Counted from the stretch's first letter, positions 10,137-22,155 are shown. The stretch: 64,000 nucleotides of DNA from Diphasiastrum complanatum (GCA_029204225.1 CM055099.1:43958914-44022913); one strand, 5' to 3'. The notes: generated from the letters alone by a model not told the origin. Translations and numbers: made by a program.

Positions 10137-11021
10137 CTGGAAAATCGCTGAAAATGACTGAAAGATGGTTAGAAATGGCTGAAAAATAGATGACAACACC
10201 TCTAAACCTGGAAACAGTAGGAGAAATCGTTGAAAAGATTTGAAAATGTCAAAAAACGACTGAAATCACAGATATGGGCTGAAAACAATGGCTGAAAATG
10301 AGTTAACACTCTGCTAAATGCATATGGAAGGTGAAAACGAGGTTGAAAACCCTGCTCAAATACTGCTGATGGGCCATTTTAGCCTGTGGACAGCAAAAGA
10401 AATGCTAGAAAGGCACAAAAAACCTTTACAGATGCACATTGCTAACTGATGACGATCTACAAACGGCTGAAAACTCCTAGAAACAATGGAAAACTTGGAA
10501 CTAAAAGAGATGAAGTTCTGGTTTGCTACCAGCTGCAGCTACAGCAGCCCGCTCCTTGCACCCTGCTCCTTCAGCCTTCTGAAAAATAGCAGATGAAAAC
10601 GAGCTACAGACGATGCCGAGTATCCAAGCTACAGATGCAACTTCTTGAGGAGAGGTAACCCTGCTTTGAGAACAATTGATAGAGTCTTCTCTCATATACG
10701 TTTTTGAGTTTCAGGAGTTGACGATGTTGGATTTGCAGGTGTTACTGCAAAAAGAAGTCGCCTGGCTCTTCAGAAGGTGTGAAGCCCTGCAGCTATAGAG
10801 GAAGAGCATGCAGAGAGGCTGAGGAGGAAGATGAAAACGAATTAGCAGACCTTGGAAAGGCAAAATTGACCCTGCACCCTGCTCAAACACGGCTGAAACA
10901 GAGATAGTTGCTGGAAACGAGACTTTGATGGCTGCTGGAAATGACTCTGATGGCTGTTGGAAACGATGGCTTTGACTTGTAGCAAAAGCTGCGCCTCCTC
11001 TGATAGCTCCTGCTCTGAGAA

Positions 11022-11229
11022 AAGTCAGCGTGGAAGGATGGGCGATAGCTGTCTCGTGGATAGCTCCTCCTCTGATAGCTGACTCGTGGATGCTGAGGGC
11101 GTGAAGGAAACGGCTGCTCTGAGAGAAGTCAGCGTGGAAGGATGGGCGATAGCTGTCTCATGGATAGCTCCTCCTCTGATAGCTGTCTCGTGGATGCTGA
11201 GGGCGTGAAGGAAACGGCTCCAAGCAAAT
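11022..11229. repeat. 104-bp tandem duplication in the leader
   Basis: AAGTCAGCGTGGAAGGATGG begins at 11022 and 11126. The copies differ by only a few bases (for example GTCTCGTGG against GTCTCATGG) until they diverge after GAAACGGCT. Confidence 0.85.
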
Positions 11230-11429
11230 TCAGCGTGGAACGATGGCGTGCTCCACAGGGCTGTATCGTGAAGAATAACTTGGACGGCCTTAAATCCAAG
11301 CAAGGATCATGCGAAAATGGGTGAGGAATGATGGCCGTAAACCCTAGCAAAGAACAACGGGATAATGCTAAAAGCAAACAAGCAAGAACTAGAAGATTAG
11401 GTAGAAATGTAAAAGAAGGAAGAAAAAGA

Positions 11430-11444
11430 GCGGCAACGGCGCCA
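11430..11444 (-). other. Primer-binding site, tRNA-Asp type
   Basis: On the minus strand the sequence TGGCGCCGTTGCCGC is complementary to the 3' end of plant tRNA-Asp over its first 14 bases. This tRNA is typical of Athila and some Tat elements. It starts one base after the CA that closes the LTR. Confidence 0.8.
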
Positions 11445-11445
11445 A

Positions 11446-11900
11446 TGCTGGCTTTATCCCTCAACTCTGGCTATGGTTCTAACTAACAAGTGCTATGGCA
11501 GACTCCCAACTAGAACACGTTATGGCTCCGACTAGGCCAACCAATGGCTATGGCTTTCAACTAATTGAGAGGTTGAAGGATGAGAAGGTCTACAGTGAGT
11601 GGGTGAGTATTTCGGGCAAGATCTACTCTTCTCTTGTCTCTCTACTTCGAAACTGACTCAAATGACGGCTTAACCTAATTCAATGACGGCTTAACCTAAA
11701 ATCTCCTCCTCTAAGGCTTACCCTACTAGAGAATCAAGGGCCTAGATTAACTTAACCTGTTGCCAGATAAATCATATACAATACAATGTGAAGTAACACA
11801 GTACATGAAACCACACAAGGGAGAACACTCAGAGAGAAAGATAGGCATGTATTGCAAATGAGGTTCTTTTTCAAAATTGACTCTTCCACTCCTATATATA
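11446..11900 (-). mobile_element. 5' LTR (R-U5 side and promoter) of the Tat-like element
   Basis: The LTR inner edge is the TG at 11446 (plus strand), equal to a terminal CA on the minus strand. A TATA box (TATATATAGG) lies at 11900-11891 on the minus strand and would start transcription near 11860. U3 must extend to the right; its end was not located because the partner LTR is outside the window. Confidence 0.55.
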
Positions 11901-14486
11901 CTTGGAGTAGTGGTCACTTACAAAAAGGCACTATGGAATAAATAGACCACATAGGCTTACGTGGTACCATGGGACAAACCCCCAATGGACCATAAACAAC
12001 TGAACTAACTTAAGTTGAACTTATTCAGAGTTCCAATCTTCTAGACTTAGGCTTAGAACTAAACAACTTTAAGCTGTTACAAAATGGCGCAAAGGCCTAA
12101 ACTTGACTGATCCAGTTCTAGGCTTAAGTCTGTATCTTTTTCAAGATGGCTCGAATATTCATAGAATATCAGCCTACATGAAGAAAGCGCAACTAATGTT
12201 TGTTTTCTTGACTTCCACAAGATAGGTCCCCCTGCCAGAAAGAAACAAAACCCAAAAGTGGATTTTCTGGTGGAGGCATTTCCTCTCCAATCTGAGTCGG
12301 AGTAGTCTTGAAAGATGCGTGAGTTAGAATTAAAGTAGAATCACTATGTTACTGTACTGTGGATCCTATCAGTCGATAAGGATCAGTTGGCCTCACCATG
12401 AGGCGAATCGATGGAGCACGTGTCCCGTCAACGGCAACCTGGGTCATGCATGGGTTGCTTGAGTGAAGAACTATATGTACAATGTAATTTCATTTTGAGA
12501 AATACAGTTGTTATGTGAGCTTGTTGTGGAGAGTGTTTTCTGTGTGTGTTACTGTGTGTCAAAATATTGAAAAATCTATCTAATGTTGTGAGTAGGGGTC
12601 CTAAAAATGCCAAAGATGAATTGAGCTCTTTTGGCTTAGTAAAGACCCATCTTAGAATAAAATATTCAAGGTAGGTAGAAGTAGAAACTCGAGCTACCAT
12701 AGGAATTGCCATTTGTACTTTACATGCCACATTTAATGCATGAAAAGACTAGGTGGCACAATTAGACATGGTGAGGTGGCTTGGATAAGTCTAGATAGCT
12801 TGAGAGGTGGATCCACAACTCCAATTCAACTCAAAGTAGGAGGAGAGTCCATGGATCTATATATATGTGATGTACTCTCATTGAGAAGATGATGAAATTT
12901 GTGTGTAATGCAGATTTGGAGACAAGCTCTTTGTGCCCTCTCTCTCTCCACGAGTTTTGTACTTCCTATTTTCTCTCTCTAGCCGAGTAGAGGCATTTAT
13001 GATGCTTAGTCTTATGTTTTGTTGACAGATCTTGCTTGTAAAACAATAATATTATTTGTATAATCAGCTTTCTTATTGACAACTGATCTTTAGGCTTAGG
13101 AGATCAAAAATACATGTGTAGGGCGTCCCACACATGTGAATTCAGCACTGTGTAGGGTGATCTGTGTTCCTATTCAAAGCAAATTCTAAGTTCGTACTAG
13201 ATCCATACATAGAATGTACATAGTACAGTGTCGTCGTTGAAGAGAGCTTCGGGAGAAGAGTAGTCTTCTGAGAGTTCGGGGTTTTTGACAAGTTGAAGAC
13301 AAAAAGTGAAGCACTAGTGCACAACTTCTAGTATACAAAAGCATGCTAGGCTTGAAACTGTAAGAGGATTCGAAGATAGGAGTTGTTGGCTGAATCAAAA
13401 CTCAAGAAAGACGGAATTCTGAAAATTCCGTAGAGAGGCTACTTGATGTTTGCGATTGGTGTGCATTCAGTAGGATATCGATTGACAAATGATTTGAAAT
13501 AGTGGATTCCCAACAGTAGGGTGACCTTTGTGGGGTAAAAATTTGCAAGTTGAAGCTCAGAGAAAGACTGTGCAGAGCCCAAGAAATCTCCCTTCTTTAC
13601 ACAGCTAGGGTTTGGAAGCTCAAAACTATTGATTTCTCTTCGTTTTGGACAGATTTCAATGCTGTAAATCAATAGCTGCGGGCACCCTAGGACAAAAATG
13701 TATCTGGCAAAGGGCCGTGGATGGCCGCGAACCAGAGAAGGACTGATTTCCAATATCCATATCAGCTATAACTAACAAGCTTTGAAGAAAGAGGAAGAGA
13801 AGAGGAGGAGGAGGCTCGTGTGCGCCTAGAGAAGTGAGGCCTTAGTGCTTCGAAGGAGCCAGCGGTATGAGGGAGTTGGATTAGTGCGTCAAATCGAGAC
13901 TGGCCGTAGGATTGGGCCATACATGGACCAATGGCTGGAATGGATTACTCTGGGAGTAATGTGGGCTACCATTAGATGCATAATAAAAAGAGCCTTGAAG
14001 TGGGCTAAAGGGAGTTGAAGGGTAAATTGGCCTTCTACTTCATTAAAAATGTTCAGTCTGAATTGGGAGTTGGGTCCCTTCACTAGTGAAGTTTGAAGTT
14101 TCTTCACTCTGAAGAAATAGTTCAAAAACTTAAAAAGCTCTTATTTTTACCTCCTTTATCTGTTTTGACCCAAACGAAGGGCTACAGACTCCAAACGAAG
14201 GGCACCCAGACTGGCAAGTATGGTACATCAAAATAGAGTGACTACAGCAGAGAAAGTGCTCAGAGTGCACCAAAAGTGATTTCACCATTCCATTGGGCAC
14301 GTAGTTGGGAGTTGGCGATAGAGTGCATTTCGAAAGGTGACGCCAATTTGGCTTTCAATTTGGCGGAAAAGTAGCAGGTGGCCTGGTAAGAAGAAAAGTA
14401 CAGGTCATTATTTTTGACTTCTGACATCACAGTTGGCCTCGGCATTCTGCTTTTAGCCTACGGTAGAAGTTTCAAGCAGTTTTGCA
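11901..14486. other. No gene recognised; probable LTR sequence of two elements
   Basis: The left part is presumably U3 of the Tat-like element. A second promoter-like patch (CTATATATATGTGATG at about 12850, then CT-rich sequence to 12985) suggests the LTR of the copia remnant that begins at 14487. No matching second LTR or clear primer site was found. Short ORFs here show no known motif. Confidence 0.3.
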
Positions 14487-15290
14487 ATGACGAACATGGG
14501 AGAGTCCATTTTGAGTGAAAGTAGCAAATTGGACGGGATTTCCATTTATGCGGTGTGAAAAGTCAAAATGAAAAACGTATTGATGGAGAAGGACGTGTGG
14601 GATGTCATCATAGGTGATGAGAGAAGACCGCAAATGAAACAAACATCAAAATGTTCGATAAGAAGGTGAGAGAAGCTTTGACCTTCATTAACTTGTCAGT
14701 GAAGGATCACATCATTATCCACATTTGTGATGGTGTTACACCCAGACAGGCATGGGATGTGCTAAAGGAACAATTTGAGATGTCAAATCCGTCAAGAATC
14801 ATCATTTCTGAAGCTAAAACTGAATAGTGCCCGCATGGAGCAAGGAGAGCACATTCAGATTTATGTGACCAGAATCAAGACAATGAGGGATGAACTGCAC
14901 TCTATTGGTGAGCGCATACATGATGTGGAGCTAGTGCACAATGCATTGCATGGCATTGCAGAACCCTATCAGATGTTTGTGAGCAGAATAGCATCAAGAG
15001 AAAAATTGCCAACCTTTGACGAGCTCATAGAATTCTTGATGCAGGAAGAGCAACGGTGAGAAATGGTAAAAGCAAGACATCAAAACACTGACGATTAGGC
15101 ACTTGCGACACGCCAGAAACAAGGCAAGGGCAAGGGCAAAAAGGAGTCTAAACAACAATTTGCAAAGACTCAGGAGGACGAGAGATCTTCCAGCAAGACC
15201 AATGTTTCCATTGCAGTAAAAAAGCCATTGGAAGAGTGAATGTCAAAAATTCCTAGCGGAATCAGGCAAGGGAAAACCAAAGCAAGCATG
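14487..15290 (+). pseudogene. Copia gag with broken zinc knuckle
   Basis: The probable start is ATG 14487. The first phrase SSKLDGISIYAV is followed by TGA where copia Gag normally has Trp, then KMKNVLMEKDVWDVI. The frame resumes at 14775-15059 (EQGEHIQIYVTRIKTMRDEL, then a Leu-rich region). A zinc knuckle CFHCSKK...HWKSEC is readable at about 15202-15245 only by changing frame once, so a one-base loss has hit it. A basic Lys/Gly stretch precedes the knuckle. Confidence 0.7.
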
Positions 15291-15342
15291 TAACCTTGTC
15301 GATGAGGGTGAGATTGAAGACTCTAGCATCTTCATATCAGCA

Positions 15343-15915
15343 TTGTCATCTAATCAAGATGATCAAGCATGGTATATTGACTCGGGAGCCACAAGACACA
15401 TGACACGTAACAAGGATTGGTTCAGTAGCTTGAAAGTGTTGGATAATGAAACATCCGTTTCACAAGCAAATGGTGATGTGTGCAAGATCAAGGGGATAGG
15501 CACCGTTTCAATCCAACTACTTGATGGCAAAAGCAGAATGATTAGGGAGGTACTTTATGTACTAGGTTTGAAAAAAAATCTACTTTTTGTTGGTGTCATT
15601 ACAGATCAGAAGTTGAAAGTAGAATTTCTCCATGATCGTTGCTTTGTGAAGGATGTGAACCAAAAGTTCAAAGTTATTGCAGATGGAATAAGGGAACCCA
15701 ACACTAAATTGTATAGGTTGAATGCTACAATCAAGGGGCAACATGGATTTGTCTCGTCCATTCCATCGCAAATTGAACTGTGGCATAAGAGGCTTGATCA
15801 CTTGAACTTAGGAAGCCTCAATTTGATGAGAAAATTGAAAATGGTGAGAGGATTGCCTATGATAGAAGCACTTGAAATTGATGTGCGAATTATGTGTGTA
15901 TGGAAAGCTGCATAG
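15343..15915 (+). CDS. Copia protease and GAG-pre-integrase domain
   Basis: The active site WYIDSGATRHMT sits at residues 11-22 of this 190-codon frame, the classical copia pepsin motif. About residues 145-160 read LWHKRLDHLNLGSLNLM, the GAG-pre-integrase HLN signature. The frame then drifts off after LPMIEALEID, where the CxxC part of the integrase zinc finger (CELCVYGK) is coded in the next frame from 15872. Confidence 0.85.
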   Translation: MSSNQDDQAWYIDSGATRHMTRNKDWFSSLKVLDNETSVSQANGDVCKIKGIGTVSIQLLDGKSRMIREVLYVLGLKKNLLFVGVITDQKLKVEFLHDRCFVKDVNQKFKVIADGIREPNTKLYRLNATIKGQHGFVSSIPSQIELWHKRLDHLNLGSLNLMRKLKMVRGLPMIEALEIDVRIMCVWKAA

Positions 15916-16430
15916 AGAGAAGTTCAATAAAGGTGGTGTTACAAGAGCAAAGAACATCCTGGATTTGATCCACACAGATTTATGCGGGCCTATGAGGACT
16001 ATGTCCTTAGGTAAAGCCTTCTATTTCATGACGTTTATTGATGATCTGTCACGTAAGACGTGGATTTACTTCGTGAAGAAGAAATCGGATGCATTTGACA
16101 ATTTCAAGAGCTCAAAGCATTGGTCAAAAATCAAATAGGTAGGAAGATTAAAGTTCTAATATCAGATAGTGGAGGTGACTATAAATCTAATGACCTCAAT
16201 GATCTTTGTGATCAATGTGGGATCAAAAGACAATTTACGCAAGCTCATACTCATGCTCTCAATGGTGTAGCTAAGCGCAAGAATCGTATAATTGTGGAAA
16301 GTGTCAGATCTATGCTAGCTGAGATGAAACTACCAAAGATTTTTGGTCAGAAGCATGTAGTACGATAGTCTATCTTCAAAATAGAAGTCCTACCATTGCC
16401 ATACCAAAGATAACACCTGAGGAGGCATTC
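15872..16430 (+). pseudogene. Copia integrase core, catalytic Glu replaced by Lys
   Basis: Frames 15872-16138 and 16120-16368 together cover the core. They read CELCVYGK, then IHTDLCGPM with the first Asp, FIDDLSRKTWIYF, LISDSGGDY with the second Asp (usually SDNGGEY), and NGVAKRKNR. In copia integrases the last reads NGVAERKNR and its Glu is the third catalytic residue; here the codon is AAG instead of GAG. A frame change near 16125-16135 and another near 16350 split the domain. The enzyme would be dead even without the shifts. Confidence 0.8.
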
Positions 16431-16448
16431 ACAAAGAAGAAGCCAAAG

Positions 16449-17003
16449 GTGAACCACTTGTGGATCTTTGGATGTAAGGCCTTTGTACACATTCCTAAGG
16501 AAGAGAGACGTAAACTTGATGTGAAAGCTATCAAGTGTATATTCTTAGGATATGATGATCGTGTGAAGGGCTATAGATGTTATGATCTAGTGGAGAACAA
16601 AATACATGTAAGCCGTGATGTCATCTTTGATGAATCCAAGATGTATGAAGACGAGGATGTTGAGAAGATAGACACATCCAGTGGGAAAGATGGTATAGTG
16701 AGGATACCTCCTGATGATGATCCATTCATTGACCTTCCGAGTGATGAACATGAGGATACATCTCAAGATACTACTACTCAACCTCAAGAGATAGGTTGGA
16801 GAGGTAGAGACAAACCTTTTGGTGCAAGAATGATTGAAGTTGCGGGTGACAAACGCAAGGAGAAGGATGTACCGTGGGATACATTTTCACCACAAAGCCG
16901 ATCACCTGATAGGAAGCTCCCTAACTGGTTTGAGAGATTGTTGGAGAGCTGCGACATGGATGACTATTCAACCTTAGACAAAGTTGTCCATCTGCAATGC
17001 TAG
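16449..17003 (+). CDS. Copia integrase C-terminal region
   Basis: A 184-codon frame with the conserved copia phrase HLWIFGCKAFVHIPKEER, then KCIFLGYDDRVKGYRCYD and SRDVIFDESKMY, which mark the end of integrase. An acidic linker follows (DDDPFIDLPSDEHEDT). RT should start soon after, but coding ends at 17003. The element is therefore 3'-truncated or its rest was deleted. Confidence 0.8.
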   Translation: MNHLWIFGCKAFVHIPKEERRKLDVKAIKCIFLGYDDRVKGYRCYDLVENKIHVSRDVIFDESKMYEDEDVEKIDTSSGKDGIVRIPPDDDPFIDLPSDEHEDTSQDTTTQPQEIGWRGRDKPFGARMIEVAGDKRKEKDVPWDTFSPQSRSPDRKLPNWFERLLESCDMDDYSTLDKVVHLQC

Positions 17004-18245
17004 CAAGGAAATTGATAGTTTACTAAATGGGGTTGATCCTTATATGTTTTTCCGTTCACAAATACTCATATCAGTAGGTATGGGCTTTAAAGACCGATAA
17101 ACTGAGAATGGCTTGTTTTTTGTGGTCACCATGAACAAGCTAAATTTTTATTTCAATTTTTTTTTACTTATTAAAAAATCCAACTACAAGTGACCAAACT
17201 TGAAAAATCAACACACATTGAATGAAAATTAAGTTAGAAGGTTAAGAAAAAAATATTCATTTAACCATCTTGAAAGGCCAATTGGAATTGATTATCATAA
17301 TTTGTGAGGCTCTTTTTGCATCAAATGATAGGTCTGTCTCTTGAGCACATAGAACTTTGCACTCTAACTACTTGATTTCACCAGTTTTGGAGCATTTTTA
17401 TTAAGTCCATGTTCAGTTCAGTAGATTTGGAATAGTCCTTGATGTAGATATTTAATTGCTGGAGGGTTTATGGATCCCAAGGCAACCTAACCCTAGTTAA
17501 TAAGTGAGAGAGATTTGGCACCTTGCGTGTGTAAGTCCAACTCGATGATCACATAGAGATTCGATAATTAGGAGTTTAATATAAGGACTTTAGGCCTTTT
17601 TGCAGGACTTTTAATGTTGCAGGCCTAAATGTCAAGTTAGTGAATAAAGTTGAGACTCCCACCAAAATCGGTTCAAATTCAAATTCAAATTCAAATTGGT
17701 TCCCTCCAATTTTGAATGAGTTCCCACACTTTTTTAAATATGAATAAGTTAGGGATGTACAAATGGACCAATAGAATTTTGAGTCCAAGGTCCTCCTCTC
17801 CACTATAATAAAAGACCAACTCGAGTTCTTCCACATGTACATATCTTCATTTCAATAAAGCAAATTGGTTCTCTTGTGAAATGGGTTTATGAATGTCCTT
17901 GCTCTCTATCACTTTTCCTCCATCTCTCATGCTTTCTTTGGATTTATTAATTGTTGGATCTGAATGTTTTTGGAATTGTATGTTCTTATGCTTTTTATGA
18001 GAGAGAAAGGGAGAGAGAGAAAGAGCAAGCCATCTTCATTGTAGATCATAGTGTTAATGGTTGTAGTGCTAATGCTTAGGGTTAATGGATATTAGAGTAG
18101 ATGTGGATCTTCCATTCATGCTGAAATCTTAGATATGCTATCGCTCTCATGGGAATGAACCGTGATAGCTAACTTCATCTCCTTGATGCTAGATTGCTTG
18201 GATCTTGGGTTGAGGATAGGTTAGGTAGGAAACCCACTACAATTT
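17004..18245 (+). other. Probable 5' LTR of the second Tat-like element
   Basis: There is no gene. A TATA-like CACTATAATAAAAGACC lies at about 17803, and a degenerate primer site follows at 18246. The region between could therefore be LTR, but its 5' border and partner were not found. A short TTCAAA repeat (four to five units) occurs at 17668-17698. Confidence 0.35.
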
Positions 18246-18263
18246 TGGCATTGTTGCTGGTGA
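18246..18263 (+). other. Degenerate tRNA-Asp primer-binding site
   Basis: TGGCATTGTTGCTGGTGA matches the tRNA-Asp primer-site consensus at 13 of 18 positions. Most mismatches are C to T or G to A. It lies 2.16 kb before the gag start, close to the 2.35 kb in the element at 9-11 kb, which supports the assignment. Confidence 0.5.
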
Positions 18264-19399
18264 GCTACGCCAATTTTTCAATTTTCAGCATGTTTGTTGG
18301 ATGGTTAGCTTGCATTAGACATCTTGTTGTGGCATGAATAGTGTTAAATCTGTGAAAAATGCAAAAATAAGCTTGGTAGAGGCCAAAAATCTTGTATATA
18401 GGATGATTACACATCTGTGGATCCTGTTCCCACGTGTGAAAATAGTGTACTTGTCATGTACCATAATCATATAGGTTGTACATATGATTTAATTCAAGTT
18501 CTAGTGGCTAAAAAGGCCAAAAACTAGTTTTTTAGACATATGACACATGGCATCAATCTATTGATTGCATGAGTCACATCCTTTGGTTAGGTGTCACATC
18601 CCATGTGTAGAGGATAGCTCACATGTGTGGAATAAGCTGAAGTAGACGAATTTTGACTTCTAGAAGATTTTCAAGTAGATCTCCATATAGAAGGAAAATG
18701 GACCAAAAGTGCTCAAAATAGAAGGTTTTGTCCAAGTGTCAGTTTTGCATGATGAATCATCATATGACAAAGCACCTTCACACATGTGGGATCAAAGGGA
18801 TAATCAGTACCACGAGCTCCCACTTATTGTATATATAGAGCCACATTTGGCCATAATCATTGTGAGACACCAATCTTGGTTTTCGAAGCAATTTCTAGTG
18901 ATTCTCTCCATTTGTCTACATTTGTTTTGATTGTTTTGAGGTGCTATCAATGTGTACTTGATTTTCAGGTTGGATTACGTACTCAGACAGTGTGGGAAAC
19001 TAGAAAGTACACCTACCTTCAATTAATGATTGTTCTTGTTAGAATTTTGTGTCTAGAATTGATCTAGATTGATATTAATCTCAAGTAGATTGATAGATCA
19101 AGTAATATGACAACCAATCCCTCTTGAGGATCAGATTAGGATCCACTCTTGGTCCTTTTTGTACTTTTTGCACAAATTCTACATTTAGGGTTAGTTTAGG
19201 AGTGATTTTGTCTGATTTGAGTGGATTTGCTTGTTTGAAATCTAATCTGATTATTGAACAAAGACAACTACTTAGATCACCATTCTAAAGATCCATCTGG
19301 ATTTGAGAAATTAAAACAATAGAAATCGGTCAAATCTACCAAATCTTGGTCAAAAGGAAGCAAAAATTGTCATCAGAGCTGATAACTTTTTATTCTCTT

Positions 19400-20330
19400 T
19401 TAGGAAACCTTCGTCGAGTTGCAAGAAGCTTCGATTTCCTTCATAGATTCTTCAAATTGAACGACAAAGATTCATTTCTAGCAAAACATCAGAAAAACTA
19501 TAAAAAAACACCAAAAAACAATCAAAACTCTAAAAAATTCAGAAAAAGAACCTTTACCAGATTCATTATGCATAGGTGTGATTCAGATCTATCTATTGCC
19601 AGGCAGACGAAGAATAATACCAAAAATATAAGGCCAAAGTAACTGTTCATCTAGTTGTTGGTAACCTTTTGTAAAAAATTACATTTTTTTGTACAAATAT
19701 CTTTGTCTAAACCTTCGCTAGAGTTTGTGTCAGTCCCACTTACTATTTTTTATAATCAGTAAGTTGGGCAAATCAGTTGTCATATTGTCATATTTTTGTC
19801 AAAAAAGTCTCTTTTTTACAAAAATACCAGTATTACTCTTAATTCTTCGCCAGAACATTCGTCGAGTATTCATATTGTTTAAATTATAGCAATCTATTAT
19901 TTTTGAGTTCGGCGAACATTCATCTTATCAGGATCATAGAAAATCTCTATTTTTACCCTCCCTAAACTATAGAAACTGTGTTTTTATGTGTCAGGAACCT
20001 TCGTTAGAACTATTCTAGATTTATCTCTGTTCGAGAGTTCGACGAAGGTTATTTCCATAGAATTTGTCAAAAAAGCCTGATCAGAGAGTTTTTTTTTCCT
20101 CCAAAATAACATTGCTAAACTTTCATTGAGTCGCCCTTCGTCTAGGAAACCTTTGCCGATACTATTTTTAGGTTCTGATTTTCCAGATCCAGCCTCTGTC
20201 AAATTTTGGGTCAAATCTAGTTCAATTTGATTTTGAGTCTGAGAGTTCATCATTCTTAGAAATGTCAATCGCTTGATCATAGATCTTTTTTCAAAAATAA
20301 AAAATCTGATTGTTGTCAAGTGAAAGGAAT
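19400..20330. repeat. Degenerate TTCG-word repeat in the leader
   Basis: Variants of ACCTTCGYYAGA and of GTTCGRCGAA recur at about 19405, 19709, 19846, 19907, 19987, 20032 and 20135, spaced 40-300 bp apart in AT-rich DNA. No clean period is seen. It sits where the related element has its GACTCG array. Confidence 0.45.
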
Positions 20331-20407
20331 TTTACAGATCTGAGATAGTTTCTGATTGAAAATCTAGATGCAATCTCATTGTCTGACTGATTTAATTCAA
20401 AAGAACA

Positions 20408-21081
20408 ATGGCTGCTCCTGGAGATGCTCCTCAGGAGGTCAATCCAATCATTGTTATGAGATCACCCCATTTGGATCTACCCAAATACAATGGATTAACA
20501 TATCTAGTTAGATTTCTCCAAATCTATGCTGAATCTTGTGAAGTCTATGGTGAAGTTTTTTCCTAGGATAAACTTAAGCTATTTCCAATGGCCTTAACGA
20601 GTGCAGCACAAGATTGGTATTATAATTAAGAAGAAACTGAACATACAAATTGGAAAACTGTTAAACGAGCCCTTATCACACGGTTCAAACCTCGGAAGTT
20701 ATGGAAGACCCTTTCCTACTTTTACGTAAAATTAAAATGGAAAAGTGAGAATTGGTACAAGATTACATTGAATAGATTAAACGCCTCAGATTTGAGTGTG
20801 AACTTGAGCTGATTAATGAAAATGCCATGATTATGTGTTTTTTGTCAGGTCTACCTAAAAGAATCATACATGAGCTGAAATGCTACAATGTGTACGCAAT
20901 TTTGCAAAACGCTATGGACGATGCAATCCGGGAGGAGGATGAAGATTCAGATGATGAGCCGAATATTGGTATTGCCTTATACAACAGGACAGACCACTAT
21001 GACATCCATCACAATTGCATCAATGATGCAGAAATGATGCTCAATGAGTTCGAGAAACTGGGGAAGAACCAACAGAAATAG
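20408..21081 (+). pseudogene. Gag capsid of the second Tat-like element
   Basis: The first ATG at 20408 opens MAAPGDAPQEVNP. The reading continues through LDLPKYNG, a TAG near 20561 and a TAA near 20628, with AAQDWYYN and LITRFKPRK matching the WF and LIKRVKPSK phrases of the first element. A frame change near 20750 leads to KRLRFECELELINENAMIM and CFLSGLPKRIIHELK, then DDAIREEDEDSDDE. The last open piece is 20827-21081. It is clearly homologous to the capsid at 8400-9091. Confidence 0.7.
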
Positions 21082-22155
21082 ATGGGAAAGTTGTGGTCGC
21101 AATTTGATGAGAAGATCGATAAAATGTTTGGTGTTCCATCTGTACGGGCATTCACACAACAAATGAATGTCCTCAATTAAAAAAAAACGTATAGAAACTA
21201 GTATCTGCCATTTGTGTGATTCGTCCGATCATGAGACTGCCTTTTGCCACTTTAATCCTGAGATTATCTAGCAATGATATGCCCATATGGGATATCGGGA
21301 GCCTCTTTATGGAGGGAATCCGATAACCAAATCTCGTCTTGGATATCCGGAACGATTAGCCTTACTAGCCCCACCAACACAATCTGCTCCTCCTGCTAAT
21401 TTAATGGAACTAGAACCTTACGAAGGTACCGAGCAATGGAATTTAGTAATAATCATGAAGGTGGATCTTCGGAATAATATGCTATTTATGCCGCCATGCA
21501 ACAACAAGCATCTAGAAATTGGACCAGAGTGCCACTTGGATGCTTTGCATGTAGACAAAATCACAGAGTTGCAGAATGTCCAAACAAAGGCAAATTTGTA
21601 CCATTCTGTCATGACTGTGGATATGGACATTGCTACAAGGAGAGCCCAGCAAGACAAAACCCGCCACCGGCTATAAGTCTTGTCAATTTGATAACAATCA
21701 AGCAAAGACCAGTAGCTCAGGCTGAACCAAGTGTACCCTTGATGGTGGTTACCAGAGCACAGAAGCAGAAAGAACTGGTAGCAGATCCAGTACCTGCCGA
21801 TTCTACACCAATAATTGATAAACCAACAACATCTGAAATCTATCCAAATCTCCATGCAGAAAAAAGAAACTACCAGGATATGAGGCAGTGGATTAAACAT
21901 TTGCAGGAAGAAGAGGAGCTTGAAGCTGCTAAAGTTGCACCTGAAATCCATTCTTCACCTATGCAATCACCAAATAATCCACGAACGAATATGAATACTC
22001 AGTTGCATCATGATGAAGAACCCTTCAAGATGACTGAACCGGAAGCGCCACAAACAGATTTCCTCATGGGTATTTTGTGTAGTACGATCAATATTTCGTT
22101 GGCAGAATTTTTGAAGTTGGTGCCAAAAGCAAAAGAAATATTAGCGCAAAATTAA
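21082..22155 (+). pseudogene. Gag nucleocapsid and Gag-PR linker of the second Tat-like element
   Basis: The frame 21496-22155 starts near the knuckles: CFACRQNHRVAEC, then CPNK, then CHDCGYGHCYKES, where the last Cys of the second knuckle has become Ser. VTRAQKQKEL and IYPNLHAEKRNYQ follow, and then an acidic tail. The part 21082-21495 has lost its frame, although a His/Cys cluster (about 21205-21250) may be a remnant of another finger. Confidence 0.65.

Larger units (their letters stand above)
1..11900 (-). mobile_element. Tat/Athila-group Ty3 LTR retrotransposon, 5' LTR to beyond window edge
   Basis: Read on the minus strand, the order is partial 5' LTR, tRNA-Asp-type primer site (11444-11430), 2.3-kb leader with tandem repeats, gag (from 9091), protease, RT, RNase H, integrase (to 3288) and an extra ORF (2880 to past position 1). 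The order PR-RT-RH-INT is that of Ty3/gypsy. Absence of a chromodomain, the primer type, long leader and extra 3' ORF point to the OTA (Tat/Athila) branch; the RT resembles Tat more than Athila by eye. The 3' LTR lies outside the window. The outer edge of the 5' LTR was not found, so the right limit given is only the TATA box. Many frameshifts and stops make it inactive. Confidence 0.85.
14487..17003 (+). mobile_element. Ty1/copia remnant: gag, PR, INT; RT missing
   Basis: Gag (UBN2-like), zinc knuckle, protease, GAG-pre-integrase and integrase follow in copia order on the plus strand. The sequence leaves coding character soon after the integrase C-terminal linker at 17003; no RT or RNase H is found in the next several kb. 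Frameshifts and stops are frequent. Both LTRs are undefined. Confidence 0.8.
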
